Shown here in pieces: positions 41,601 to 50,603 of a stretch of 64,000 nucleotides of DNA. The first letter of the stretch is position 1. Every line of letters begins with the position of its first letter. Source of the DNA: Jutongia hominis (lineage in GTDB: Bacteria > Bacillota > Clostridia > Lachnospirales > Lachnospiraceae); the NCBI RefSeq assembly GCF_014384965.1, contig NZ_JACRSW010000027.1, forward strand, positions 1 to 64,000, read 5' to 3'. Under the pieces are notes generated by a model. It saw nothing but the letters and a program-made list of their open reading frames with translations. It ran no database searches and was not told where the DNA came from. The translations under genes and the position numbers were made by a program.

Positions 41601-44036
41601 TTATTTATTATAGCCATAATCAATTGCAAAGTTATAAAGCTGAGATTCATTTTGAACAACACGATAGCATATAAAACCGTCATCTTCATAATATACCTGG
41701 AATTCCTGTGGATATTTCTGCTCAAAGGCTTTTGCCCAGTAGAAAAAGCGGCTTTCTAAGATATATCGGTTTTCTTCAAAATAAATATAAATTCCTTTAT
41801 AGTTCGGCTGCTTAGCGGCAGCGTCTCTTGAAATATAACCGAGATTATTCATGCCATTCTTGAGAGGTCCAAAGAAGTTGTAGTTTAAAGGCTTTTTTTC
41901 AATATAGAAAAATACATATTTCGTAGGAATCGTAATCTTTTTGGTTGTTGTGAAATGATCCATCTTTTTAATAAACGTAGCCATTTCGTAATGCCGTGCA
42001 TGATCCTTGATCATTTCAAGAGAATTTGTTGTGGTGACAATTGTATATTCATAATCAGGATATTCTTTCATAATCTGGTAATTACATTTTACTTCGCTCG
42101 GATTTTGCAAGGTGAAAATGTAATTCAATGGTTTCACGGCATTGTTTGTTATGGTCAGACAGACAAGTATAATACTTAGTCCGATTGGTACAATCTCACT
42201 GACAAAATGATAGCGTAAAGGGCGCATCAGTATCACGTAGATAAGATCAATTGCACAAGTAATAAATAGCGGAGTTGCGTATGCTAAAAAAATACGACCG
42301 CGTGTATAGTCCATCAATGTTGGCAATGGCAGATAGTCCGCACACAACAGTAACATCATAAAAATATAGTATATTCCGGTACATAATACATTCCGGTAAT
42401 AAAAAGATGGGATCATATGAGATATAACATGGGACCCGATATGTGTGACAGACCGCAATAACAAAAGCAGGAATGCACAGACCGTCAGAATCTCGGAACC
42501 ATATATGATCAAAGGAATTGTTTTCTTTCCGTTATAACAGCCCTCAAAAAGGAAAGATGCAACAAAGTTTACATGTTTAATTTCCTGCTTGACTTTGTTT
42601 AGCACCAGAAGGACTTTTTGTGGAACCTTTTGTAATTTTTGTATAAATGTAACCTTTTGTGGTGTGTTTTTACTCTTTTGAACAGAAGTTGTATCGGAAG
42701 TACCGGTTGTACTTTGACCATCTGTTGTATCGGAAAGGTTCGTATCCTGCGTTTGCTGTGTATCAATTGTGCTGTCGGTTACTGTGTCATCGGATTCTTC
42801 TCCGGTAGACATCATACCTAAAGCCCAGCCAAGCGATCCCTGTAGTGGTGTTCCCTGTACAAAAGCGATTCCCATCGGTGCAATTGCAAGAAAGAGACTG
42901 CATATTCCGCTGATCAGAATTGGAATCAGATGACGTTTATACAAAATAATCGGGAAATAAGCAACAGCAATTGCAAGGCAGAGTATAAATGCAATGATCG
43001 TGATATAAAAATGGATTGCGAGTGTTAAGGAAAAGCTAAATGCAAATAAAACAAGGCTGATCGTGGAAGGCTGGATATGGTATTGTGCCAGATAACAATA
43101 CAGTCGGTTCTGTTTCCGGTATTTTTGTTCTTCCCGGTATTCATTTTTTTTCTGTTCGAAAAAAGAAAGTAGGAAATAAGCACATGGATAAAGAAAGATC
43201 ATGCCGAATTCCTGTGGAAGTGTCCATTGGTAACGCATGGTTTCCATATAATTAAACAGATCCGGTACAGAAAAAATGTAGACACCAATAATCGGTATGA
43301 AACGGGAGCGGCAGATTTTTTTTAATACAACATAGATCATCGTATATATAAAAAACATTTGTGTTACATTAAATGTACGAAGCAGCGTTGTTGTACTGAA
43401 TCCGAAAAAGGTATGCAGAAAATACAGAACATTATGAAAACCGAAAGGATAGATTCCGTCATAAAAAATCGTACCCTGATCCATTACATTGATCCATTTC
43501 TGGTGTACGACGAGATCGGATGTACCGTAGGCATATCTGGTTACGGTGGAATAGCCGTAATACCATGCATTAAAAGCAAATATGGAGATTAAAGACAGCC
43601 ATTCTGGAATGTGATGAATAAAATGGGAAAATATGGATCTGATCAGAGCGGCTACATATTGCTTAGGACGCTGTGAGAGTGTTGAAATGATTGTTTTAAA
43701 CTTAGCTTCACCCAGAAAAAAACGTGAGATACTCATAAAAAGGATCTGAAAGAAACGTCGGATTCCAGGACGGTTGATCCGCGTCCAAAGGAAAAAAAGC
43801 GGAATGATCGTAAACAGGTATAAAGAAAGTTTTCCGGGAATATGCAGCAAAAAGATCAAAAAGACGATATTGACCAGATAAACATTGCCTAACACTGTAC
43901 AGACAATAAAACGGTGTGTCAGGCTTTTTTCGCGCAGCATTTCATGAAATACAATATTAGGTACAACAAGAACGCTTACACAGTAAGCAAGCGTTACGAG
44001 AATAATATCAATGATAGTTTGTATTTCTAATGCCAT
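41601..44036 (-). CDS. Large polytopic membrane protein of the Pel-type operon
   Basis: 811 residues with about twelve to fourteen membrane helices. A loop after the second or third helix contains YGTSDLVVHQKWINVMDQG and IYPFGFHNVLYFLHTFFG, reminiscent of GT-C-type glycosyltransferases. A Ser/Thr/Asp/Gln-rich stretch (about 430-480) interrupts the helices, and the C-terminal 170 residues form an extracytoplasmic domain. Not a standard Pel component that I recognise; it may add or transfer a decoration to the polymer. It sits 38 bases downstream of the PelE-like gene and 93 bases upstream of the DUF2194 gene. Confidence 0.6.
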   Translation of the reverse strand: MALEIQTIIDIILVTLAYCVSVLVVPNIVFHEMLREKSLTHRFIVCTVLGNVYLVNIVFLIFLLHIPGKLSLYLFTIIPLFFLWTRINRPGIRRFFQILFMSISRFFLGEAKFKTIISTLSQRPKQYVAALIRSIFSHFIHHIPEWLSLISIFAFNAWYYGYSTVTRYAYGTSDLVVHQKWINVMDQGTIFYDGIYPFGFHNVLYFLHTFFGFSTTTLLRTFNVTQMFFIYTMIYVVLKKICRSRFIPIIGVYIFSVPDLFNYMETMRYQWTLPQEFGMIFLYPCAYFLLSFFEQKKNEYREEQKYRKQNRLYCYLAQYHIQPSTISLVLFAFSFSLTLAIHFYITIIAFILCLAIAVAYFPIILYKRHLIPILISGICSLFLAIAPMGIAFVQGTPLQGSLGWALGMMSTGEESDDTVTDSTIDTQQTQDTNLSDTTDGQSTTGTSDTTSVQKSKNTPQKVTFIQKLQKVPQKVLLVLNKVKQEIKHVNFVASFLFEGCYNGKKTIPLIIYGSEILTVCAFLLLLLRSVTHIGSHVISHMIPSFYYRNVLCTGIYYIFMMLLLCADYLPLPTLMDYTRGRIFLAYATPLFITCAIDLIYVILMRPLRYHFVSEIVPIGLSIILVCLTITNNAVKPLNYIFTLQNPSEVKCNYQIMKEYPDYEYTIVTTTNSLEMIKDHARHYEMATFIKKMDHFTTTKKITIPTKYVFFYIEKKPLNYNFFGPLKNGMNNLGYISRDAAAKQPNYKGIYIYFEENRYILESRFFYWAKAFEQKYPQEFQVYYEDDGFICYRVVQNESQLYNFAIDYGYNK

Positions 44037-44073
44037 GGTTGCACCTTCTTTATTCTTTATTCTTTCAGAAAAA

Positions 44074-45009
44074 TTAACTGAATGTACGGATCAGTTCTAA
44101 CATGTCATTATCAATCGGGATATTGGAATGTTTGAGCCGATTCATATATTCAAAGAAATGAATCTTGTCTTTGACCGAAAAGTAGTGATGCAAAGCACAA
44201 CGATACATTTCGATATGATCAGGATAATTTGTTGTAAAACGCTGAATCCAGAGTTCACTGCTTTGCAGATCATTGATCTTTGTTAAAAGTGAGATCAATG
44301 CGGTGTAATGCATTGGTTTTAATTGTGTCGGATCAGCATGGAAAAGACGTTCGCAGACTTTTTGTAACGAATAGATATAGGTCTTTTCTTCCAGTTCAGA
44401 TAAAAAGCCTGCACCAAGCATCTCACACAGGTAGTTGATATACAATACCATAACTTCCGTGTCATCCGGATCTGCATCCATCTGTGCATAAAACTTTTGC
44501 AATGTCTTTTGAAATTCATTCATAATGTCCATGATCGCAGACGCCGCATAATGAGAAGCTTCGGAATCAGAACTGTTTAGGGCTTTTGTAACGGCGTTAA
44601 TTGATTTTTTGACATCACCGCGAAGAACTGTTAAAAGCAGATTACGCAGATTTTCTTTATCATTGATCATAATGGCTTCTTCCATTGGGATCAGATTGAT
44701 CTCATCGGATTCATCAGGACGTTCTACGACATCAACACGTTTTTTCGAGAATGTGATTGCAGCCAGATCAATGCTGGTATCAAAAAAGAGATGGTAAAAG
44801 AGATTACCAAATCCTAAAAAAGCAGGACCGATCACAGGACATAAAAGCATAAATAAGGACAGGATCACATATCTGACAGGATCTTTTTCGTCTTTCTCTT
44901 TTTTGACTCTGAAAGCAAGGCCATAAATCAGATAGCCGGCAGCAATCATAGTATTAATTGTAAGGATGACGGCTAAAAAGATGACTTCCTGCTTTGGTGT
45001 GATAGTCAT
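44074..45009 (-). CDS. pelE: PelE-like membrane/TPR protein
   Basis: 311 residues: two N-terminal membrane helices (about 8-30 and 46-72), a basic/acidic linker, then helical repeats (residues about 115-300) of TPR type. This layout and the position directly after the PelD-like gene match PelE, the inner-membrane partner of PelD and PelG. It overlaps the PelD-like gene by four bases. Sequence similarity to PelE is weak by eye, so the symbol rests mainly on architecture and order. Confidence 0.7.
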   Translation of the reverse strand: MTITPKQEVIFLAVILTINTMIAAGYLIYGLAFRVKKEKDEKDPVRYVILSLFMLLCPVIGPAFLGFGNLFYHLFFDTSIDLAAITFSKKRVDVVERPDESDEINLIPMEEAIMINDKENLRNLLLTVLRGDVKKSINAVTKALNSSDSEASHYAASAIMDIMNEFQKTLQKFYAQMDADPDDTEVMVLYINYLCEMLGAGFLSELEEKTYIYSLQKVCERLFHADPTQLKPMHYTALISLLTKINDLQSSELWIQRFTTNYPDHIEMYRCALHHYFSVKDKIHFFEYMNRLKHSNIPIDNDMLELIRTFS

Positions 45010-47183
45010 GATACAACCTCCTTTTTTGGAACGCAGGAAAGACCTAATTCCTGCATTCTGGTAATGATAAACTGTGCATCACCGGTATTAGAGTTTGTCA
45101 ACAAAATACAGATTCGGTTCTGGTTATCCAGACCGATATAATCGGAGAAACGCAATTTAGAAGACAGGAGTGTACTCCATTCGGTATAGGACATTTCTTT
45201 TTGTGAAGCAACTTGCAATACGGTATATTCGGTCAGATGTTTATCCATTGCATCCTGATAAATATGGCAAAGCTCCATAAAAGCGTCTGCGGTCAAAAGA
45301 CGTGTATCTTTGATAAAACGCGTATTGGCAAGTGCATCCAGATAACGCTCGGCTCGGTCTACCGAGTTGTAGATCATAAAGCCTAAAACGGTAAGCAGGT
45401 TTGCCTGATATTGTGTCATTTTTTCAAAGGAGAGCCCCCAGATCATAATGATTTCCAAAGGCTTGTCATTTCGATAGATCGCACTTGCCATCAAAGGATA
45501 ATCTTCATTCATGGTCTTATTGATATAGACTTGTTTGTTATTTAACATATCTGTCATATCTGTCATTTCAGAATATTTTACGGATTTGCCAAGAACTTTT
45601 GCCTGATCAGAGGTAGCCGAAAAGAGACGGCAGTAGTCGGCATTGGCAACCTGATAGATTGCGACATCCGGTGTTTTTAAAATTCGGCTGATAATGTCAG
45701 CTGCATAGAATAGGATCGCACCTTCTTCTACCGAGTCAAGCTGGGAAGTGATACTGTAGATCTTTACTAAGCTGTCATCATAATCAATAATACGATTCTG
45801 GTAGATGTTTTTGATACGGTTATTACTGTCATTGATATGCACCAGATCCTGAAGCTGTGAACTTAAAAAAGCGATCTCTTCCTCTTTTTCATAAGTGATA
45901 TTTTTTGTGCTGTCACGCAGACGACCGACAGCCATCGCTACAATAAATAACTGTGCGATCCACAGATAGGTATTGTAATCGATCAGAAGCTCAATCCCGG
46001 TTCGGAAGTAAAGCTGTCGGAAACAATAACCGATCACACTTAATGCTGCTGAAAAAACTGCCTGTTTTGTACCGTAAATACCTGCAAACAAAAGAACATA
46101 AAGCAGAAAAAAATCAAGTTTGTCAAAATACCCTGAACCGACAGCACGGTTATTGATCATAAAGACAGGAATGAAGATCACAAGGTTTTCGATAAATGGC
46201 AGCATTGCGGCAAATAAGGTCTTGATGCGTTGAATGATCCGATTTTTGGAAGTATTCTTATTTGTTTGATCAAGAAAATCTTTTCTTCTTTTGCGCATTT
46301 TTTTATAGATTGCAGGAATGGTTTTCTCATAAGAGTTAAACACAGAAAAGTGGTATTCTTCGCAAAATTCCGAATTATCTAATGCCAGACTGACCGGTGT
46401 TCCTGTCGTGTTGTCCTCAATTATGATCGAATCATCAACGGAATGGATCAGTTTTGCAATATCAAAGTCAGAAAGAAGTTTTTGCGAGGAGATGTGATAG
46501 AGATCTTTTTTGTGTTTCTTTTCCTGTACGAACTGGTAAATGCCAAAGACAACATCCGATACATGGATCATGGAAAAATGGATATTATCATTGACTGTGA
46601 CGGTGCCGGTGTTTAAGGCCTCTTTACAGACATGACTTAACGGATCGGTACAATCTTCTATATCTAACGGTTCTTTATACATATGATCGATACGAAGTAC
46701 CGATACATTTAAGCCGGTTGTTGCACGAAAATGGCGGCAGAGTTCCTCACCCTGTGTAATTGCAATTCCTTTATAATCCATGGCAGAGGTTGGCGTGTCG
46801 GCTTTGATAAATTCTTCCTGTGGATCGGAAAAAACCTCTGATGAAGACAGATAGATGAATTGCTTTGTATGCTGTACATTTGCAGACATCAATATATTGA
46901 TCAGACCGGACATATAGTGCATGGATTCACTACGCATATTCTGCCATTTGAAATTCGTATCATATGCTCCGGTAAACAGAATGATATCCGGCTGTACACT
47001 GTCTAAAACTTCAATAATACTGTCACCGGTATATGGAAATGTATATTGTTCAAAGACATTGTGCGGCTTATTGCCATGGTATTGCTCGCCGGTCAGTACA
47101 TAGACTTTGTCGTTTTCTTTATGAAATTTTTTGATCAATTCATTTGTAAATGCATTATAGCTTCCTGCAATAAAAACTTTCAT
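45006..47183 (-). CDS. pelD: PelD-like cyclic-di-GMP receptor with N-terminal SDR-like domain
   Basis: 725 residues. Residues 1-300 are Rossmann-like (MKVFIAGSYNA, FIYLSSSEVF, DYKGIAITQGEE, ISQ..), but the glycine motif is altered and the Tyr-x-x-x-Lys lysine is missing, so it may not be an active epimerase. Four membrane helices follow (about 330-430), then a GAF domain (about 475-620) and a C-terminal GGDEF-like domain. There the catalytic motif is absent, while RFSD (R678-D681) stands where the RxxD inhibitory site lies. PelD uses that RxxD to bind cyclic-di-GMP and switch on Pel production. First gene of the operon. Confidence 0.8.
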   Translation of the reverse strand: MKVFIAGSYNAFTNELIKKFHKENDKVYVLTGEQYHGNKPHNVFEQYTFPYTGDSIIEVLDSVQPDIILFTGAYDTNFKWQNMRSESMHYMSGLINILMSANVQHTKQFIYLSSSEVFSDPQEEFIKADTPTSAMDYKGIAITQGEELCRHFRATTGLNVSVLRIDHMYKEPLDIEDCTDPLSHVCKEALNTGTVTVNDNIHFSMIHVSDVVFGIYQFVQEKKHKKDLYHISSQKLLSDFDIAKLIHSVDDSIIIEDNTTGTPVSLALDNSEFCEEYHFSVFNSYEKTIPAIYKKMRKRRKDFLDQTNKNTSKNRIIQRIKTLFAAMLPFIENLVIFIPVFMINNRAVGSGYFDKLDFFLLYVLLFAGIYGTKQAVFSAALSVIGYCFRQLYFRTGIELLIDYNTYLWIAQLFIVAMAVGRLRDSTKNITYEKEEEIAFLSSQLQDLVHINDSNNRIKNIYQNRIIDYDDSLVKIYSITSQLDSVEEGAILFYAADIISRILKTPDVAIYQVANADYCRLFSATSDQAKVLGKSVKYSEMTDMTDMLNNKQVYINKTMNEDYPLMASAIYRNDKPLEIIMIWGLSFEKMTQYQANLLTVLGFMIYNSVDRAERYLDALANTRFIKDTRLLTADAFMELCHIYQDAMDKHLTEYTVLQVASQKEMSYTEWSTLLSSKLRFSDYIGLDNQNRICILLTNSNTGDAQFIITRMQELGLSCVPKKEVVS

Positions 47184-47253
47184 ACCTGTTATTACCTCTG
47201 TTCCCCTTTATATATCCATGGTTTGCGTTTGCTCCCGATCCATCTTTTAGAAT

Positions 47254-47259
47254 AGTATA
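47254..47259 (-). promoter_or_regulatory. Candidate -10 of the Pel-type operon
   Basis: TATACT in the leftward direction, about 70 bases before the PelD-like start. No good -35 was found at 16-18 bases, which may mean an activator is needed. Confidence 0.3.
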
Positions 47260-47331
47260 ACATAAATCTTGCATACAAGGAAGTTTTATAAAAGAAAAAT
47301 GGAACTACCCCTGCAGGAAATTACTTTTCGC

Positions 47332-47360
47332 TTGACAAAAAAAGAAAAGTTCGATACCAT
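47332..47360 (+). promoter_or_regulatory. Promoter for the tyrS T-box leader
   Basis: TTGACA (47332-47337), 17 bases, TACCAT (47355-47360). Confidence 0.65.
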
Positions 47361-47366
47361 AGCAAC

Positions 47367-47632
47367 TGATAATACGAGGAAGAGAAGAAGTAGTAGCATG
47401 GGAAGCCAAAAGAAAGCAGCCGGAAGATGAGAGGAGCAGGACAAACGTGCATATGAATACATCTCGGAGTAGCAGACTGAACGAAAGAGTAAGTCTTGAC
47501 GGTGCTGCACCCGTTAGCGTGCAAAGATATCATAGGTATCTTACAAAGGCATTCTGTGTGAGCAGGGTGTAAATAAAGGTGGTAACACGATTGATGATTC
47601 GTCCTTTTGCATAATTGCAAAAGGACTTTTTT
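47367..47632 (+). ncRNA. Tyrosine T-box riboswitch with terminator
   Basis: A leader of about 265 bases before tyrS. The probable specifier is TAC (Tyr) at 47458-47460 in the context GAATACATC. The conserved T-box block AAAGGTGGTAACACG (about 47577-47589), with the UGGU/UGGN element that pairs with the uncharged tRNA acceptor end, precedes the terminator GTCCTTTTGCA (47601-47611) / TGCAAAAGGAC (47616-47626) and six T bases. Uncharged tRNA-Tyr should favour the antiterminator and read-through into tyrS. Start is the predicted +1. Confidence 0.85.
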
Positions 47633-47641
47633 ACTGTATAG

Positions 47642-47761
47642 GAAAAATACCTTTACGGTAATAGTGTATATAGCACAAAGTCTGCTTTGCACTTTTTATG
47701 TGAAAATACCTATGTAGCAGCGGTATACATAGCAGCAGGATGCTGCTACACTTTTTATGAA
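47642..47761 (+). repeat. Tandem 60-base hairpin repeat between the T-box terminator and tyrS
   Basis: Two units of about 60 bases (47642-47701 and 47703-47761) share GAAAATACCT at the start and ACTTTTTATG at the end. Each has a stem before the T run: imperfect CAAAG/CTTTG in unit 1 and a perfect TAGCAGCA (47730-47737) / TGCTGCTA (47741-47748) stem in unit 2. They look like two further weak terminators or stability elements. The tyrS ribosome site follows immediately. Confidence 0.6.
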
Positions 47762-47779
47762 AAACGGAGGTTATAACAG

Positions 47780-49003
47780 ATGACAGTTTATGATGAGTTA
47801 GTAGCACGTGGTCTGATCGCACAGGTGACAGATGAAGAAGAGATCAAAAAATTGATCAACGAAGGAAAGGCGGTTTTTTATATCGGATTTGATCCGACAG
47901 CAGACAGTCTTCATGTAGGACATTTTATGGCACTCTGCCTGATGAAACGTTTACAGATGGCAGGAAATAAGCCAATTGCTCTGATCGGAGGTGGTACAGC
48001 GATGATCGGTGATCCTTCCGGCAGAACCGATATGCGTCAGATGATGACAAAAGAAACGATCGCACATAATGTAGAATGCTTTAAAAAGCAGATGAGCCGT
48101 TTTATTGATTTTGGTGAAGACAAAGCTCTTTTGGTAAATAACGCAGACTGGCTTATGGATCTGAATTATGTAGAATTACTTCGTGAAGTCGGTCCGCATT
48201 TTTCAATTAACCGTATGTTAAATGCAGAATGTTATAAGCAGCGTATGGAAAAGGGATTAAGCTTCTTAGAGTTTAACTACATGATCATGCAGAGTTATGA
48301 TTTCTATGCATTGTTCCAGAAGTATGGCTGTAATATGCAATTTGGCGGAGATGACCAGTGGAGTAATATGCTTGGCGGAACACGTCTGATCCATTACAAA
48401 CTCGGCAAAGATGCCTATGCTATGACGATCAATCTTTTATTAAACTCAGAAGGTAAGAAAATGGGTAAGACGCAGTCCGGTGCAGTATGGCTTGATCCGG
48501 AAAAGACAAGTCCGTTTGACTTCTACCAGTATTGGAGAAACGTAGCGGATGATGATGTATTAAAATGTCTGCGTATGCTGACATTCCTTCCATTAGAGCA
48601 GATCGATGAGATGGATACATGGGAAGGAAGCCAGTTGAATCAGGCAAAAGAGATCTTGGCTTATGAACTTACCAAATTAGTTCATGGCGAAGAAGAAGCC
48701 AAGAAAGCGCAGGATAGTGCAAAAGCATTATTTGCAAGCGGAAACGCTGCTGATATGCCGGAAGTTGTGTTGACAGACGATGATTTTGAAGAAGGAAGCA
48801 TCGGTATTTTAAGACTTCTCGTAAAAGCAGGATTAGCACCTTCGAATGGAGAAGCACGTCGTAATGTAGAACAGGGCGGTGTTTCCGTGGACGGTGAGAA
48901 AGTGACCGATCCAAAAGCACAGCTTACAAAAGATACGTTTGCAGGTGATGGTGTTGTCCTGAAACGAGGCAAAAAGAAATTTATGAAGATTGTGTTAGGA
49001 TAA
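47780..49003 (+). CDS. tyrS: Tyrosyl-tRNA synthetase
   Basis: 407 residues. Class I signature FDPTADSLHVGHFMAL (HIGH-equivalent HVGH), the Tyr-specific region FGGDDQWSNML, KMGKT as the KMSKS-equivalent, and an S4 RNA-binding domain from about residue 340 (GLAPSNGEARRNVEQGGVSVDG). RBS CGGAGG. It is controlled by the upstream tyrosine T-box. The next gene is convergent and a strong hairpin separates the two. Confidence 0.96.
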   Translation: MTVYDELVARGLIAQVTDEEEIKKLINEGKAVFYIGFDPTADSLHVGHFMALCLMKRLQMAGNKPIALIGGGTAMIGDPSGRTDMRQMMTKETIAHNVECFKKQMSRFIDFGEDKALLVNNADWLMDLNYVELLREVGPHFSINRMLNAECYKQRMEKGLSFLEFNYMIMQSYDFYALFQKYGCNMQFGGDDQWSNMLGGTRLIHYKLGKDAYAMTINLLLNSEGKKMGKTQSGAVWLDPEKTSPFDFYQYWRNVADDDVLKCLRMLTFLPLEQIDEMDTWEGSQLNQAKEILAYELTKLVHGEEEAKKAQDSAKALFASGNAADMPEVVLTDDDFEEGSIGILRLLVKAGLAPSNGEARRNVEQGGVSVDGEKVTDPKAQLTKDTFAGDGVVLKRGKKKFMKIVLG

Positions 49004-49050
49004 GAAGAAATTCTTTGAACGAAAAGCAAAAAACTATCTTAAACAAAAAG

Positions 49051-49108
49051 AAAAGCATCTTAGCAAAAATGTCTCCTGAGTGGAGGGCATTTTGCGAGAT
49101 GCTTTTTT
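49051..49108. terminator. Terminator between convergent tyrS and the DUF4364 gene
   Basis: AAAAGCATCTTAGCAAAAATG (49051-49071, one mismatch or bulge) pairs with CATTTTGCGAGATGCTTTT. A-rich on the left and T-rich on the right, so it can serve both directions. Confidence 0.85.
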
Positions 49109-49122
49109 GTTACTTCGCATTT

Positions 49123-49644
49123 TTAATCCGTTGCCATTGTGCGGAATAAAAAGCTATAGATCTCTTCGCTTTTTTCTTTAAAACGTTTGCATGCATCGAT
49201 CGCATCTTCTTCGGATGGAACATTGATCGCTACTTCCACGATCGTACTGCCACGCTCAACAACAGTACAGCGTGCCAGATATTCGGTTGAAGAAATCTTT
49301 GTATAATCACTCCGGATCGAGGTGTCATCCACAATCTGAATCCGGTTTTTTGCAAGATAAGCCTCGATTTCCTGAATGGTATCGGAAGGAAGCTGTGATA
49401 CAAAATAATTTAATGTCTCATGTCCTTTATCTGTGATCGTATAATAAGAAGTAGTATGCGTCTGATGCGCTTTGATCATATTATCTTCGGTAAGAGCAAC
49501 TAAGGTTTCCTGAATCGAAAAATAATCAGTATAGCCGTGCTCTAAAATGAAATCAGAAAGGATCGCATTCGTGATATCCTGATTGGTCTTACTTAAAAAA
49601 TAAAGAATGATCAATTTATATAATTTCAGCGATTCTGATGTCAT
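49123..49644 (-). CDS. DUF4364-family protein
   Basis: 173 residues. The N-terminal winged-helix-like part (LKLYKLIILYFLSKTNQDITNAILSDFILEHGYTDYFSIQETL) and the segment YYTITDKGHETLNYF are typical of DUF4364, a Clostridia family probably acting as transcriptional regulators. The start at 49644 follows AGGAGGGATGTT; a frame beginning at 49833 would run through the upstream radical SAM gene. It is 11 bases after that gene and probably co-transcribed with it. Confidence 0.82.
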   Translation of the reverse strand: MTSESLKLYKLIILYFLSKTNQDITNAILSDFILEHGYTDYFSIQETLVALTEDNMIKAHQTHTTSYYTITDKGHETLNYFVSQLPSDTIQEIEAYLAKNRIQIVDDTSIRSDYTKISSTEYLARCTVVERGSTIVEVAINVPSEEDAIDACKRFKEKSEEIYSFLFRTMATD

Positions 49645-49655
49645 AACATCCCTCC

Positions 49656-50603
49656 TTATTTCTTCTTTTGATAATCCATGCCCTGATAGACCTGCTCTTC
49701 TTTTAACTGATGGGCGATCCGGTTTAAGACATGTCTTTTGTGCAAACTCCATAAAGGTGCAAGCAGCAGTTCTTTTGGTCCGTCTCCGGTCAGACGGTGG
49801 ATCACGATATCCGGTGAAAGATGGGCAATGCATTGTAGTAAAAGAGCAATATATTCTTCTTCTGAAAGCAGAGAAAGTGTAGGAAGTTCTTTTGCAAGAT
49901 CCGTATCCTTTAAAATATGAAGAAGTTGCAGCTTGATTCCCTGAATGCCTAGTGCATTCAGATATTCGATCGTTTCTAAGACCTCTTTTGTGCTTTCGCC
50001 GGGAAGACCAAGGATGATATGTACAATAACAGGAATGTTTCTTTTTTGCAATTCTTTGACAGTTTGTTCAAAACAGGATAACGGATATCCGCGTCGGATC
50101 TTGAGCGCAGTTTTTTCGTGGATTGTTTGTAAACCAAGTTCCACCCAGACCGGCTTGATCTGATTGCATTCGCTAAGAAGATCGTAGATGCTTTCCGAAA
50201 AACAATCCGGTCTTGTTGCAATCGAAAGAGCACAGATCCGTTCATCCTGTAAAGCCGGAATATAACATGCACGCAGTTTTTTGACCGGAGCATAGGTATT
50301 GCTATAGGATTGAAAATAAGCAATGTATTTCTGTCCGGTCTTTTTATCGTGTGTTTGCAAGAAAGTGATCGCATCATCGATCTGTTGTGTGACAGAGTGT
50401 GCCTGTTTTGTGGCAAAATCACCCGAACCGCCTTTGCTGCAAAAAATGCAGCCTCTTGTATCAAGTGTGCCATCACGGTTCGGACAGGTCATTCCTGCGT
50501 CTAAGGCAAGTTTATATATCTTTTGCCCGAAGGTTTCTTTTAAATAAAAATCCAGAGAATAGTATGGTTTTTCTCCCCAACGTTGTATTGTATTATCTGA
50601 CAT
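49656..50603 (-). CDS. TIGR01212-family radical SAM protein (YtqA-like)
   Basis: 315 residues. The cluster motif is the family-specific CPNRDGTLDTRGCIFC near residues 39-54, preceded by WGEKPYYSLDFYL. Radical SAM chemistry is expected; YtqA-type proteins are linked to tRNA or cofactor modification but the exact substrate is not known to me. Its start lies inside the end of the malic enzyme gene by 11 bases, which gives translational coupling. Confidence 0.85.
   Translation of the reverse strand: MSDNTIQRWGEKPYYSLDFYLKETFGQKIYKLALDAGMTCPNRDGTLDTRGCIFCSKGGSGDFATKQAHSVTQQIDDAITFLQTHDKKTGQKYIAYFQSYSNTYAPVKKLRACYIPALQDERICALSIATRPDCFSESIYDLLSECNQIKPVWVELGLQTIHEKTALKIRRGYPLSCFEQTVKELQKRNIPVIVHIILGLPGESTKEVLETIEYLNALGIQGIKLQLLHILKDTDLAKELPTLSLLSEEEYIALLLQCIAHLSPDIVIHRLTGDGPKELLLAPLWSLHKRHVLNRIAHQLKEEQVYQGMDYQKKK

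Noticed and set aside
49656-49833. N-terminal extension of the DUF4364 gene to 49833
   Set aside because: It overlaps the radical SAM gene and lacks family-like sequence; the start at 49644 has a strong AGGAGGG site.
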